A DNA stretch of 13,782 nt, from positions 7,771 through 21,552 of the forward strand of contig PLST01000352.1 in the NCBI GenBank assembly GCA_003164255.1. The letters are read 5' to 3'. The notes below the pieces were generated by a model. It had not been told where the DNA came from. It searched no databases and worked only from the letters and a program-made list of their open reading frames with translations. A program made the position numbers and the translations under genes. Shown one piece after another: positions 6,863 to 13,360 of the stretch. Numbering within the stretch: the stretch's first letter is position 1; each line of letters starts with the position of its first letter. Origin of the DNA: Acidobacteriaceae bacterium (lineage in GTDB: Bacteria; Acidobacteriota; Terriglobia; Terriglobales; Acidobacteriaceae).

Positions 6863-8035
6863 CTAGCGCGCCTTCAATCCCAACGCACCCACAACGGAGC
6901 CATCCACCTGCGCCGGCTGACCGTCTTGCTTTGTCACCACGCCGAAACCGCCGCGATAATCCCACATCGTCCAGCCGATTCCATCAGCCTCAAACGCCGT
7001 GCGCACATCGTGGATCCAATTGGCGCGCGATACCGGATCGGAAAATCCGCGGTAGGCGCCAAACTCGTTCGAAATCAGCGGCACGCGATTCTCCTTGCCC
7101 CACGCCGCCGCCGCATCCACCATCATGCGGATGCGTCGCGCATTCCAGCCATCCAGCCAGTAACTCTCCAGCGCATACCGGTTCGCCGCATCCGGAACCT
7201 CCGCAAGCAGCGCCTGCATTCCAGCGTCGGTCGGCGGATAGGGAATTCCATGCGTCGAGATCCACCACGACAGCCCCCAGCTCGCGCCCTGGTGCGTGAA
7301 CTCGTGCGGATCGTAAAAGTGAAAGTTGTAGATCACGTTGCCGTCGGCCAGCGGATGCAGCGTGAGCAAATCCTGGATGTCGGAGTAGTTCGGCCCCGTG
7401 GCAATAATCGTGTTGCGCGGCGCTGCCTGGCGGATCGCCGCCGCCAGCTGCTCCTGGATGCCGGCCCAGCGGTAACCGTCGCTCACCTCCGGCTCGTTCA
7501 AAATCTCAAAGAAGACGAGATTCGGATCGCGATTGGCATAGTGCGCGGCCAGTTTGCGCCACAGCGCCGCCAACTCGTCCACCTGGTAGTCGCTGGTGCG
7601 TAGCTGCTGCTTGTAGCTGTCGCCAGGATGCATATCGATTTCGACCGCAAGCCCGTTGGCCAGCATTGCATCCACGGCGTGGTCAAGCCGGCTCACAAAA
7701 TCGGCATTCAATCCATCCGCCCCGCGCGGATACTGCTCCAGCGGAACGGGATCGATGCTCAGCCGCACGTTGTCAAAACCGAGCTGCGCCATGAGCGTTA
7801 TGTCCTTCTCATCCGTGTATCTGTTTGTGCGCGCCGCGGAGTAGTCGGCCGACTGCGCAAACCACTCTGACGCGTTAATGCCATGCTGCAGATGGCGCGC
7901 GCGCGCAAAAGCTGTCTGCAGTTCCGTGCTTCTGTCCTGCGCGGCCAACGTCAACGTGCAAAGCGCAAACGTGAACAAGAACAAGGCAACGTTCCGGGTA
8001 AACAAGAAAGCTAGCCTGCGGAATGAAAGTTGCAT
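6863..8035 (-). CDS. Secreted glycoside hydrolase family 5 (endoglucanase-like)
   Basis: A 390-residue protein with a signal peptide (MQLSFRRLAFLFTRNVALFL..., cut near LAA-QD, about residue 32) and a TIM-barrel of GH5 type. In order: NVRLSID (Arg about 91); VEIDMHPGD (His about 136); the acid/base motif FFEILNEPE with catalytic Glu about 181 preceded by Asn; NFHFYDPHEFTHQG (His and Tyr about 239-241); the nucleophile motif ISNEFGAYRG (Glu about 324); and GWTMWDYRGGFGV (Trp about 358). These are all the expected GH5 residues, so a retaining beta-glycanase active on cellulose, mannan or a related beta-glucan is likely; substrate cannot be fixed from sequence. Two adjacent ATGs (8038, 8035) sit 4 and 7 nt behind AGGAGG; the second has the better spacing. 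It converges with the 4868-6802 gene. Confidence 0.9.
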   Translation of the reverse strand: MQLSFRRLAFLFTRNVALFLFTFALCTLTLAAQDRSTELQTAFARARHLQHGINASEWFAQSADYSAARTNRYTDEKDITLMAQLGFDNVRLSIDPVPLEQYPRGADGLNADFVSRLDHAVDAMLANGLAVEIDMHPGDSYKQQLRTSDYQVDELAALWRKLAAHYANRDPNLVFFEILNEPEVSDGYRWAGIQEQLAAAIRQAAPRNTIIATGPNYSDIQDLLTLHPLADGNVIYNFHFYDPHEFTHQGASWGLSWWISTHGIPYPPTDAGMQALLAEVPDAANRYALESYWLDGWNARRIRMMVDAAAAWGKENRVPLISNEFGAYRGFSDPVSRANWIHDVRTAFEADGIGWTMWDYRGGFGVVTKQDGQPAQVDGSVVGALGLKAR

Positions 8036-8042
8036 CATGAAT

Positions 8043-8048
8043 CCTCCT
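8043..8048 (-). promoter_or_regulatory. AGGAGG Shine-Dalgarno of the GH5 gene
   Basis: On the minus strand AGGAGG precedes the double ATG by 4 nt (8038) or 7 nt (8035). It rules out the ATG 33 codons further upstream, which would put a hydrophilic stretch before the signal peptide. Confidence 0.75.
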
Positions 8049-8170
8049 GTGAGTCCTGAAGCCAAAACGTGATCCGAGCCAACCATACCACGCGCCCCGC
8101 GCGCATGCGCCTTGCGGAACGCCAGGAAAAGAACCAAAATAACTCAAAGATTGATGAAAGCGGGTGATGA

Positions 8171-9085
8171 ATGAATCGACTCCCCTTCCGGCCATCGGCG
8201 CCGCGCATTCTCATCCTCGCCGCCCTCAGCCTTGCCGCGCTCTCCCTGCCTGCCCAGACGTCCAGCCCCGCGCAAGCGCCTTCGACCCCTGCGGCTTCAC
8301 CAGCCCCGCCGCCTTCAGACCATCAGCTCGCAGAACCGCCCGCATCCAAATCGAATCCTGACAATGCGTGGCTCGCCAGAACTTCGAAGCTCTACTACTC
8401 CTCCTCAAAAGCCGGGCTCACCGGATTCGATTGCGAAGCGCATCCTGATTGGCAGGCGCTCATCACCAGCGCCACCCATGGTGACCCTCTGCCCGCCGAC
8501 GATCCGCGCATGATCTTGCTTAAATCCGTCAAAGTGGCCATTCACGCCCACATGAGGGGTGCTTCCACCATCGACTGGACCGACACGAACCAGAACAATC
8601 CCGCCGATCAACATTCCATCGACACGCTCGATGGCCTGCACCGGACCGTCGAGCAGATGCTCGAGGGCTTTCTGCAATTCTGGACGCCGTTCATTGAAAG
8701 CTCGATCGTGCCCGACTCCGCGGACGGCCTCGACATTACCCACACACCCACCGTGCACACCATTCATGCCAGGCAGGGCGACACGGAACTCACTGAGGTC
8801 TTCTCGAGCGACCTCATCCTCGAGCAGTTCAACGTGAACATGAGCGGCATCTCCATCAAGTTCGCTCCCTCCTATAAACCCACGCCGAACGGACTGCTGG
8901 TATCCAGCTTCAGGGCGCACGTTGTGCCTGCCGGTACACCGCCCGGCCAGGCACAGGACATGAATGTCGACATTGACTACCAGGAAATCAACGGATTTCC
9001 CATCCCCGACAAGTTGAATATGGAAGTGATCGGCACCGGCAAATTCAACTTCACGCTCGACGGCTGCGCCACCAGCACAAAATAG
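8171..9085 (+). CDS. Unrecognised secreted protein with Pro/Ala-rich linker
   Basis: A 304-residue protein with a signal peptide at residues 1-28 (hydrophobic ILILAALSLAALSLPA, then QTSS), a Pro/Ala/Ser linker (about 29-62), and a globular part from about NAWLARTSKLYYSSSK. The globular part holds GFDCEAHPDWQ (Cys88), an amphipathic helix 'TLDGLHRTVEQMLEGFLQFW', and beta-rich segments ending 'NMEVIGTGKFNFTLDGCATSTK' (Cys299). The two cysteines could pair. The helix-plus-large-antiparallel-sheet pattern is faintly like LolA/LppX-type lipid-binding proteins, but this is a guess. The ribosome site is weak (GGGTGATGA before ATG). It is divergent from the GH5 gene (135 bp) and convergent with the M23 gene. 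Function unknown. Confidence 0.78.
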   Translation: MNRLPFRPSAPRILILAALSLAALSLPAQTSSPAQAPSTPAASPAPPPSDHQLAEPPASKSNPDNAWLARTSKLYYSSSKAGLTGFDCEAHPDWQALITSATHGDPLPADDPRMILLKSVKVAIHAHMRGASTIDWTDTNQNNPADQHSIDTLDGLHRTVEQMLEGFLQFWTPFIESSIVPDSADGLDITHTPTVHTIHARQGDTELTEVFSSDLILEQFNVNMSGISIKFAPSYKPTPNGLLVSSFRAHVVPAGTPPGQAQDMNVDIDYQEINGFPIPDKLNMEVIGTGKFNFTLDGCATSTK

Positions 9086-9130
9086 CCACCATCATCGCCC
9101 GCGCAGGCCGATCGCCCTCAACCAGCAGCT

Positions 9131-9165
9131 CAAAACAAAAGCGGGTCCCGCCTGCGGGAGCCGCT
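9131..9165 (-). terminator. Intrinsic terminator of the M23 peptidase gene
   Basis: On the minus strand AGCGG pairs with CCGCT (9165-9161 with 9144-9140), then after one G.G mismatch TCCCG pairs with CGGGA (9159-9155 with 9150-9146), closing a 4-nt loop. It is immediately followed by TTTTGTTTTG (9140-9131). The hairpin begins 22 nt after the TAA at 9188-9190. Read on the plus strand there is no T-tract, so it is directional; it could still slow transcription arriving from the gene ending at 9085. Confidence 0.85.
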
Positions 9166-9187
9166 CGTTGCTTCAATCAATGTCGCG

Positions 9188-10165
9188 TTAGTTCCCTGAC
9201 GTGGCCGTGGTGTCGGAGTCCAACTGGGCTACTTCGCCGTAGGTCGTGCGCAAATACTTGTGCGGATTCACCGGCACATTGTGCACCCGGACTTCATAGT
9301 GAAGATGCGGCCCGGTTGCGCGGCCCGACTCGCCTACATAGCCGATCACCTGTCCTCGGCTCACATGCTGGCCCGGAACCACCGCCGTTGCGGAAAGATG
9401 CCCGTAAATCGTCATCACGTCGTGCCCGTGATTCAGAACAACTTCGCGTCCATACCCCGCGCCCATGGCTGCATCGGAAACATTGCCGTCCGCTGCGGCG
9501 CGCACGGGCGTGCCGTACGGCGCATCAATGTCGAGGCCCGAGTGGAATGCGCCTTCACCGTTGATCGGGTCTTCGCGCTCGCCGAAGCTTGAGGCTACGC
9601 GGCCCTCGAGCGGCCACATGGAGGGCGCATCGGCGAGCGCCGTCCAATCGCCCGTAAAGTCGGGCGAAAGTCCGCTTTCAAGCGCACGCGAAATCCGTCC
9701 TGACAGCGCGGCGTCGCGCAACGTATTAAATTGGTCGATCGATCCGGCGATTTGCTGCTGACTGGGATGGTCGGTCTGCGCCAGGCCGGCTGGTGTGGGC
9801 GCTGCCGCGCTCGCTGCGGCCTCTCGCTTGGCTGCGCTCAGCTTGCTCTGCCGCAGTCCGTAAAGAGCCGTCACTTCATTGGCCAGCGCGCCCAGCGAAG
9901 CCACCTGCACATCGCGGTCGTGCGCAATCTGCGCCATTTGCTTGTAACTCTTGCGCAGGTTGTCCTGCTCCGCGCGCATCTGGTTAAAGCTTTCTGTCTT
10001 CAGCAGCATCCGCGTATACGAGCCGGCAAGTCCCACAATCGTGAACGCACCGATCAGGGCCGCGGCAACAAATCCATACGCATAGTGGATAGGCAGCGGA
10101 ATCTTTCGAATCCGGCCGTCCTCATCCCTGGCAACAAAAAGAATGTAATAGCGCTTGCGTAGCAT
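9188..10165 (-). CDS. Membrane-anchored M23 (LytM-type) peptidoglycan peptidase
   Basis: A 325-residue protein. A short basic N-terminal segment is followed by one transmembrane helix (about residues 29-49), a coiled-coil-prone stretch (about 56-110, with many Gln/Arg/Glu/Lys), an Ala-rich linker, and the M23 domain from about residue 183. Zinc ligands and catalytic residues are visible: HSGLD (His208, Asp212), YGHL (His256) and PHLHYE (His287, His289). All key residues are present, so it should be an active zinc endopeptidase cutting peptide crosslinks in peptidoglycan on the outer face of the inner membrane, or act like the related divisome/elongation factors. ATG 10165 follows GAAGGG. It ends in a clear terminator and has a candidate promoter at 10299-10328. 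Confidence 0.93.
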   Translation of the reverse strand: MLRKRYYILFVARDEDGRIRKIPLPIHYAYGFVAAALIGAFTIVGLAGSYTRMLLKTESFNQMRAEQDNLRKSYKQMAQIAHDRDVQVASLGALANEVTALYGLRQSKLSAAKREAAASAAAPTPAGLAQTDHPSQQQIAGSIDQFNTLRDAALSGRISRALESGLSPDFTGDWTALADAPSMWPLEGRVASSFGEREDPINGEGAFHSGLDIDAPYGTPVRAAADGNVSDAAMGAGYGREVVLNHGHDVMTIYGHLSATAVVPGQHVSRGQVIGYVGESGRATGPHLHYEVRVHNVPVNPHKYLRTTYGEVAQLDSDTTATSGN

Positions 10166-10225
10166 ATTCGCCCTTCATCCCTGCGACCCGCAGGACCGCA
10201 ATTCGCCGCTAGCCAAAATGGCGCA

Positions 10226-10249
10226 AGAAACCGGAACCTTCCGGTCTCT
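10226..10249. other. Stable hairpin in the leader of the M23 gene
   Basis: ACCGGAA (10230-10236) and TTCCGGT (10239-10245) are perfect inverted repeats around CC; the stem extends by AGA/TCT after one mismatch. It lies 61-84 bp upstream of the M23 start and inside the leader expected from the candidate promoter at 10299-10328. On the minus strand it is followed by TTTCTTG, a short T-rich run, so it might act as a weak attenuator. Role unproven. Confidence 0.4.
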
Positions 10250-10268
10250 CAAAAGCATGCACATCCCG

Positions 10269-10344
10269 TTTGGGGGACAGTAACGTGAATGTCTTAAAAG
10301 GTTAACAAACCGCCCTTGGCCGGGTCAATGGACTGTCCCCCAAA
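10269..10344. repeat. 13-bp perfect inverted repeat, MITE/REP-like element candidate
   Basis: TTTGGGGGACAGT (10269-10281) and ACTGTCCCCCAAA (10332-10344) are perfect inverted copies separated by 50 bp. They sit in the 411-bp region between the divergent M23 and thiL starts. No target-site duplication is visible at the edges and there is no ORF inside. A second, overlapping inverted pair is CAAACCGCC (10306-10314) with GGCGGTTTG (10370-10378). A direct repeat, AACCGCCCT-N3/4-CCGGG, occurs at 10308-10324 and 10395-10412. The structure could be a small non-autonomous mobile element, an operator, or a structured RNA. The rest of the region (10413-10576) shows nothing clear. Confidence 0.55.
10299..10328 (-). 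promoter_or_regulatory. Candidate sigma70 promoter of the M23 gene inside the inverted-repeat element
   Basis: On the minus strand TTGACC (10328-10323, 5 of 6) is followed after 18 bp by TAACCT (10304-10299, TAnnnT type). The start would be near 10292, leaving a leader of about 127 nt before the ATG at 10165. It lies between the arms of the 13-bp inverted repeat, so those arms could also serve as a binding site. Confidence 0.35.
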
Positions 10345-10576
10345 AGGTCAAACTTTGGTTATGCCGTGCGGCGGTTTGGCTCATTAAGGCACCCAACCGC
10401 CCTCTTTCCGGGACTCCAGGAACCTACCCGCTTCCCAGCCAACTCCAGTTAAATCAATCGCTTTTTCAGCCTATGGCACGCTCTATTCAAAATCGGCATC
10501 AATTTGCACCACTTTAAAGGCATGTCCCAGAATCGGACACTCCCGCCGGACGCCCTCTGTGCCCTATGCTCAATGC

Positions 10577-11614
10577 ATGCCGTCGAAACCAGGCCCTGCC
10601 AACCCCACTCGACGAGCCCGCGCAACCGAGCCGGGCGAGCTGGCTATCCTTAGCCAAGTTCGCGCCAGGGCCACCGCGAAGGCGCCCGGCCTCCGCCTCG
10701 GCATCGGCGACGACTGCGCCCTGCTCCGCCTGCGCCCCGGCGAGGAAATGGCTGTCACCACCGACCTCTCCATCGCCGGCCGCCACTTCCGTCTCGATTG
10801 GCATCCGCCTGAATCCATAGGCCATCGCGCCCTTGCCCGCGGGCTCAGTGACCTTGCCGCCATGGGCGCGCGCCCCTTGGCCGCATTTCTTTCTCTCGGC
10901 CTGCCCCGCGAGCTCACCGGAGACGTCTCCGCGTCGGCAAAAGGCAAAACCTGGATCTCGCGCTTCTACGATGGACTCCTTTCCCTCGCCGAGCCCTCAA
11001 GAACTCCGCTTGCCGGCGGCGATCTGGCCGAGTCGCCCGTCGCCGTGGCTGACATTGTGCTGGTGGGCGCGGTTCCTTGCGGCCGCGCTCTTCTCCGGTC
11101 CGGCGCACGGCCCGGACACTTGCTCTACGTCACCGGCAGCCTGGGAGGCGCCGCGGCAGCCCTCGCCAAGCTCGCCGCCAATCCTGAGCCGCTCCGCATC
11201 CCCAAGCGCCTGCTCGATTCCCTGGCCCCGCATCTTTACCCCGAGCCGCGCCTCGCCCAGGGACTCTTTCTCCAGCGACGCCGCCTTGCCACCGCCGCCA
11301 TCGATCTCAGCGACGGCCTCTCGACCGATCTCGCCCATCTCTGTCAGGAATCTGGCGTCTCCGCCGAGCTCGATGCCGCCCGGCTCCCGATCCATCCCAA
11401 CGCCACCCTAGCCCAGGCCCTCGATGGCGGCGAAGATTACGAACTCCTCTTTACCGCCGCGCCCGGCACACATGTCCCCCGGTCCATTGCCGGAGTTCCC
11501 GTCACCTGCATCGGCCGCATTCTTCGCCGGAACAAATCCCGTCCTGCCGTTACGCTGTGTACCGCTGAAGGCAGCCAGCCGCTCCAGCCGCAAGGTTGGG
11601 AACACTTCTCCTGA
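10577..11614 (+). CDS. thiL: Thiamine-monophosphate kinase
   Basis: ThiL phosphorylates thiamine monophosphate with ATP to give thiamine diphosphate, the last step of cofactor synthesis, in the cytoplasm. From ATG 10577 it has 345 residues, usual for the family. Visible motifs of the PurM/ThiL fold are LGIGDDCALL (about 41-50; metal-binding Asp pair), VTTDLSIAGRHF (about 60-71), SIGHRALARGLSDLAAMGARP (about 80-100), PLAGGDLAES (about 144-153), LYVTGSLGG (about 183-191), IDLSDGLSTD (about 242-251) and LDGGEDYELLFT (about 282-293). GRHF replaces the more common GVHF. A GTG six codons upstream (10559) is possible; neither start has a Shine-Dalgarno sequence. TATGCT ends 6 nt before the ATG, which may mean a leaderless mRNA. 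No other thiamine genes are nearby. Confidence 0.95.
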   Translation: MPSKPGPANPTRRARATEPGELAILSQVRARATAKAPGLRLGIGDDCALLRLRPGEEMAVTTDLSIAGRHFRLDWHPPESIGHRALARGLSDLAAMGARPLAAFLSLGLPRELTGDVSASAKGKTWISRFYDGLLSLAEPSRTPLAGGDLAESPVAVADIVLVGAVPCGRALLRSGARPGHLLYVTGSLGGAAAALAKLAANPEPLRIPKRLLDSLAPHLYPEPRLAQGLFLQRRRLATAAIDLSDGLSTDLAHLCQESGVSAELDAARLPIHPNATLAQALDGGEDYELLFTAAPGTHVPRSIAGVPVTCIGRILRRNKSRPAVTLCTAEGSQPLQPQGWEHFS

Positions 11615-11673
11615 GTGCCGCGCATTCATCCAAAAAAACCACGCCAACCCGCAACCCGGCTATCATCTGAATT

Positions 11674-12240
11674 GTGAAGGCCGGCAGCCAAACCCGCGCC
11701 CGCTCCCCATCGTCGCCCATCCCCTTGTCCCCTTTTGACATATCGGGTGACCAGTTCGCCCATGCCTGGAGCTTGTTCGACTCCCAGCTACCGCCCATCG
11801 CCACAGCCGAAGCGCCCCTCAAAGCCTGGTTCCGGCAGGTCCTCCACAATTTCGCGCCCCGTGCCGATCAACTCGCGCAGCTTTCCTCCACCGCGGCCTT
11901 CCTCTTCGGTTTCGACGTGGAGGCCGCGCGCGCCCGACCTGAAAATGCCGCCCTGCTGGCCGCCGACTCAGCCCGCGTCGTGCTGACGGAACTGGCCAAC
12001 CGCGTCCGCGTCCACGTCGGACCTGTCACCGCGGAAGTTTTCAACACCTGGATCGAAGAAATTAGAAAAGTCACAGGCGCACATGGAAACGCGCTGCTCG
12101 CCCCGGTTACAATCGCAATCACAGGCTCACGCACCGTCCCCGGCATCAGCAATCTGGTACAACTCATTGAAGACGGCGCCTCCCTCAGCCTCCCCATCCC
12201 CAATGTTCGTGAGCGCATTGAACGCTTTGTAGGAGTCTGA
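11674..12240 (+). CDS. Stand-alone GluRS anticodon-binding-domain-like protein
   Basis: A 188-residue protein from GTG 11674. Residues 1-25 are a Ser/Pro-rich tail of low complexity. From about 40 to the end it is helical and resembles the C-terminal part of bacterial glutamyl-tRNA synthetase. The telling stretch is about 124-166: FNTWIEEIRKVTGAHGNALL, then APVTIAITGSRTVPGISNLV. This matches the GluRS pattern 'TGxKGxxLxxPxRxALTGxxxGPxLxxLxxLLG'. No HIGH or KMSKS motif and no Rossmann catalytic domain is present, and the length leaves no room for one. It could be a tRNA-binding accessory protein, a relic, or a repurposed domain. There is no Shine-Dalgarno sequence; TATCAT ends 7 nt before the GTG. 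The next gene starts 5 nt after its stop, suggesting coupled translation. Family match is by eye. Confidence 0.72.
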   Translation: MKAGSQTRARSPSSPIPLSPFDISGDQFAHAWSLFDSQLPPIATAEAPLKAWFRQVLHNFAPRADQLAQLSSTAAFLFGFDVEAARARPENAALLAADSARVVLTELANRVRVHVGPVTAEVFNTWIEEIRKVTGAHGNALLAPVTIAITGSRTVPGISNLVQLIEDGASLSLPIPNVRERIERFVGV

Positions 12241-12245
12241 ATCGA

Positions 12246-12731
12246 GTGAGCATTTTTTGGATTGGAAGCGAACCACACGCCCCCCTTGCCGTCGTGCCTT
12301 GTCCGCGCGGCGATGCCTATCTGCTTGAAGCCCTCAATGAACTAAAGGCGGGCGGCATCCAGACCATGGTCTCCCTGCTTGAAAAAGACGAAGCAGAAAT
12401 GCTTGGCCTTGGCCTGGAAGGACAAATGGCCGAGTACATCGGCTTGCGCTATCTTTCTTACCCCATCCGCGACGCCCATGTTCCGCGCAATCGCAAGGAC
12501 TTTCAAAACTTCGTTCTGGGTATTGCCGATCGCGTGACCAAGGGCGAAAATGTGGGCGTTCATTGCCGGGGCAGCATTGGCCGCGCCACCATTACCACCG
12601 CCTGCACGCTCATTGAGATCGGCTGGAAGCCCGGCGATGCCTTGGAGGCCGTGCGGGCTGCGCGTGGATGCCTCGTGCCCGACACCTTCGAGCAGGAGTG
12701 CTGGATCCTCGAGTACACGCCACAGGAGTAA
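12246..12731 (+). CDS. Dual-specificity-type protein phosphatase (Cys-based)
   Basis: A 161-residue protein. The P-loop signature HCxxGxxR is present as VHCRGSIGRAT (His106, Cys107, Arg113): Cys is the nucleophile and Arg binds phosphate. The general acid is probably Asp76 in PIRDAHVP. An 'AGGIQTMVSLLEKDEAE' segment fits the start of the DSP/PTP core, so the size and order are those of a compact cytoplasmic tyrosine/dual-specificity phosphatase. Substrate unknown. GTG 12246 is supported by AGGAG at 12231-12235, lying inside the end of the preceding gene, with only 5 nt between stop and start: translational coupling to the GluRS-like gene is likely. The key catalytic residues appear intact. 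Confidence 0.87.
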   Translation: MSIFWIGSEPHAPLAVVPCPRGDAYLLEALNELKAGGIQTMVSLLEKDEAEMLGLGLEGQMAEYIGLRYLSYPIRDAHVPRNRKDFQNFVLGIADRVTKGENVGVHCRGSIGRATITTACTLIEIGWKPGDALEAVRAARGCLVPDTFEQECWILEYTPQE

Positions 12732-12782
12732 TTGTCCGGAGTGCCCGTCGTGGATGCCCATCTCGGATGATTGTCAGGAGTG
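12731..12782 (+). repeat. Two 13-bp near-identical direct repeats, the second carrying a ribosome binding site
   Basis: ATTGTCCGGAGTG (12731-12743) and ATTGTCAGGAGTG (12770-12782) differ at one base and are 39 bp apart. They lie in the 56-bp gap behind the phosphatase gene. The second contains AGGAG, 7 nt before the GTG start at 12788. A small local duplication is the simplest reading. Confidence 0.4.
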
Positions 12783-12787
12783 ATCCG

Positions 12788-13360
12788 GTGAACGCCCGCA
12801 TGCCGACCGTCGATTTCGCCTTTCCGCATGCGTGGCAGGCGGAGATCCTCCCTGCGCGGCCCGCCATCCTGCCCACGCGCCATTTCGTTTATCCAGCCAG
12901 CGCTGATGAAGTGGAACGCGGCGCACTGGAAGTGCTTGTTCGCCCCGCAGGCAAGAACGCGCAACCGTTTCTGGCGACGTGCGCGCTGGGCTTCAACGAT
13001 CCGGCCGTGCCCACCGGCCTCTGGTCCGCACCCAATCCTCTTGAACTCTGCGCTGTCTCCGGCGGCTACGCCTACATCCTCGACACCACGGCGCCTGAGG
13101 ATTTCACCATGATCGCCTATCGCCCTGTGCTTCAAGTGCACGCCGCCACGGCCGACAACCTGCTCCTGTTCATCGGCCATCGCTCCATCCTCGCCTGGGG
13201 CCCGGGCGGGCAGGCATGGGAATCAGGGAAGCTCTCCGACGAAGGTGTAACTGTAACGGCAGTTGAGCGCGGAGTGCTGAGGGGCCGCGGCTGGGACCTG
13301 CTCACCGATAAGGAGACGCCATTTGCGCTCGACCTTGGCAACGGGCTGCGCGTCCCCTAG
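12788..13360 (+). CDS. Unrecognised conserved-looking protein, 190 residues
   Basis: The start at GTG 12788 is chosen because AGGAG lies 7 nt upstream; the frame is open further back but overlaps the phosphatase gene, and an ATG at 12800 lacks a comparable site. The product is 190 residues with no signal peptide or membrane helix. It has a beta-rich pattern: PTRHFVYPAS, GALEVLVRPAG, FLATCALGFNDP, LCAVSGGYAYILDT, PVLQVHAATADNLLLFIGHRSILAWG, then a C-terminal segment with 'GRGWDLLTDKETPFALDL'. The alternating strands suggest a beta-propeller blade or beta-sandwich, but no family is recognised. It follows the phosphatase by 56 bp and may share its transcript. Its TAG overlaps the convergent glycosyltransferase stop within CTAG. 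Confidence 0.78.
   Translation: MNARMPTVDFAFPHAWQAEILPARPAILPTRHFVYPASADEVERGALEVLVRPAGKNAQPFLATCALGFNDPAVPTGLWSAPNPLELCAVSGGYAYILDTTAPEDFTMIAYRPVLQVHAATADNLLLFIGHRSILAWGPGGQAWESGKLSDEGVTVTAVERGVLRGRGWDLLTDKETPFALDLGNGLRVP

Noticed and set aside
10269..10378. CRISPR array or insertion sequence in the M23-thiL intergenic region
   Set aside because: There are no regularly spaced direct repeats, no transposase and no target-site duplication; only short inverted and direct repeats are present.
12668..12787. Longer version of the 190-residue protein overlapping the phosphatase gene
   Set aside because: The extra N-terminal sequence is Arg-rich and out of frame with the phosphatase coding region, while AGGAG is well placed for GTG 12788.
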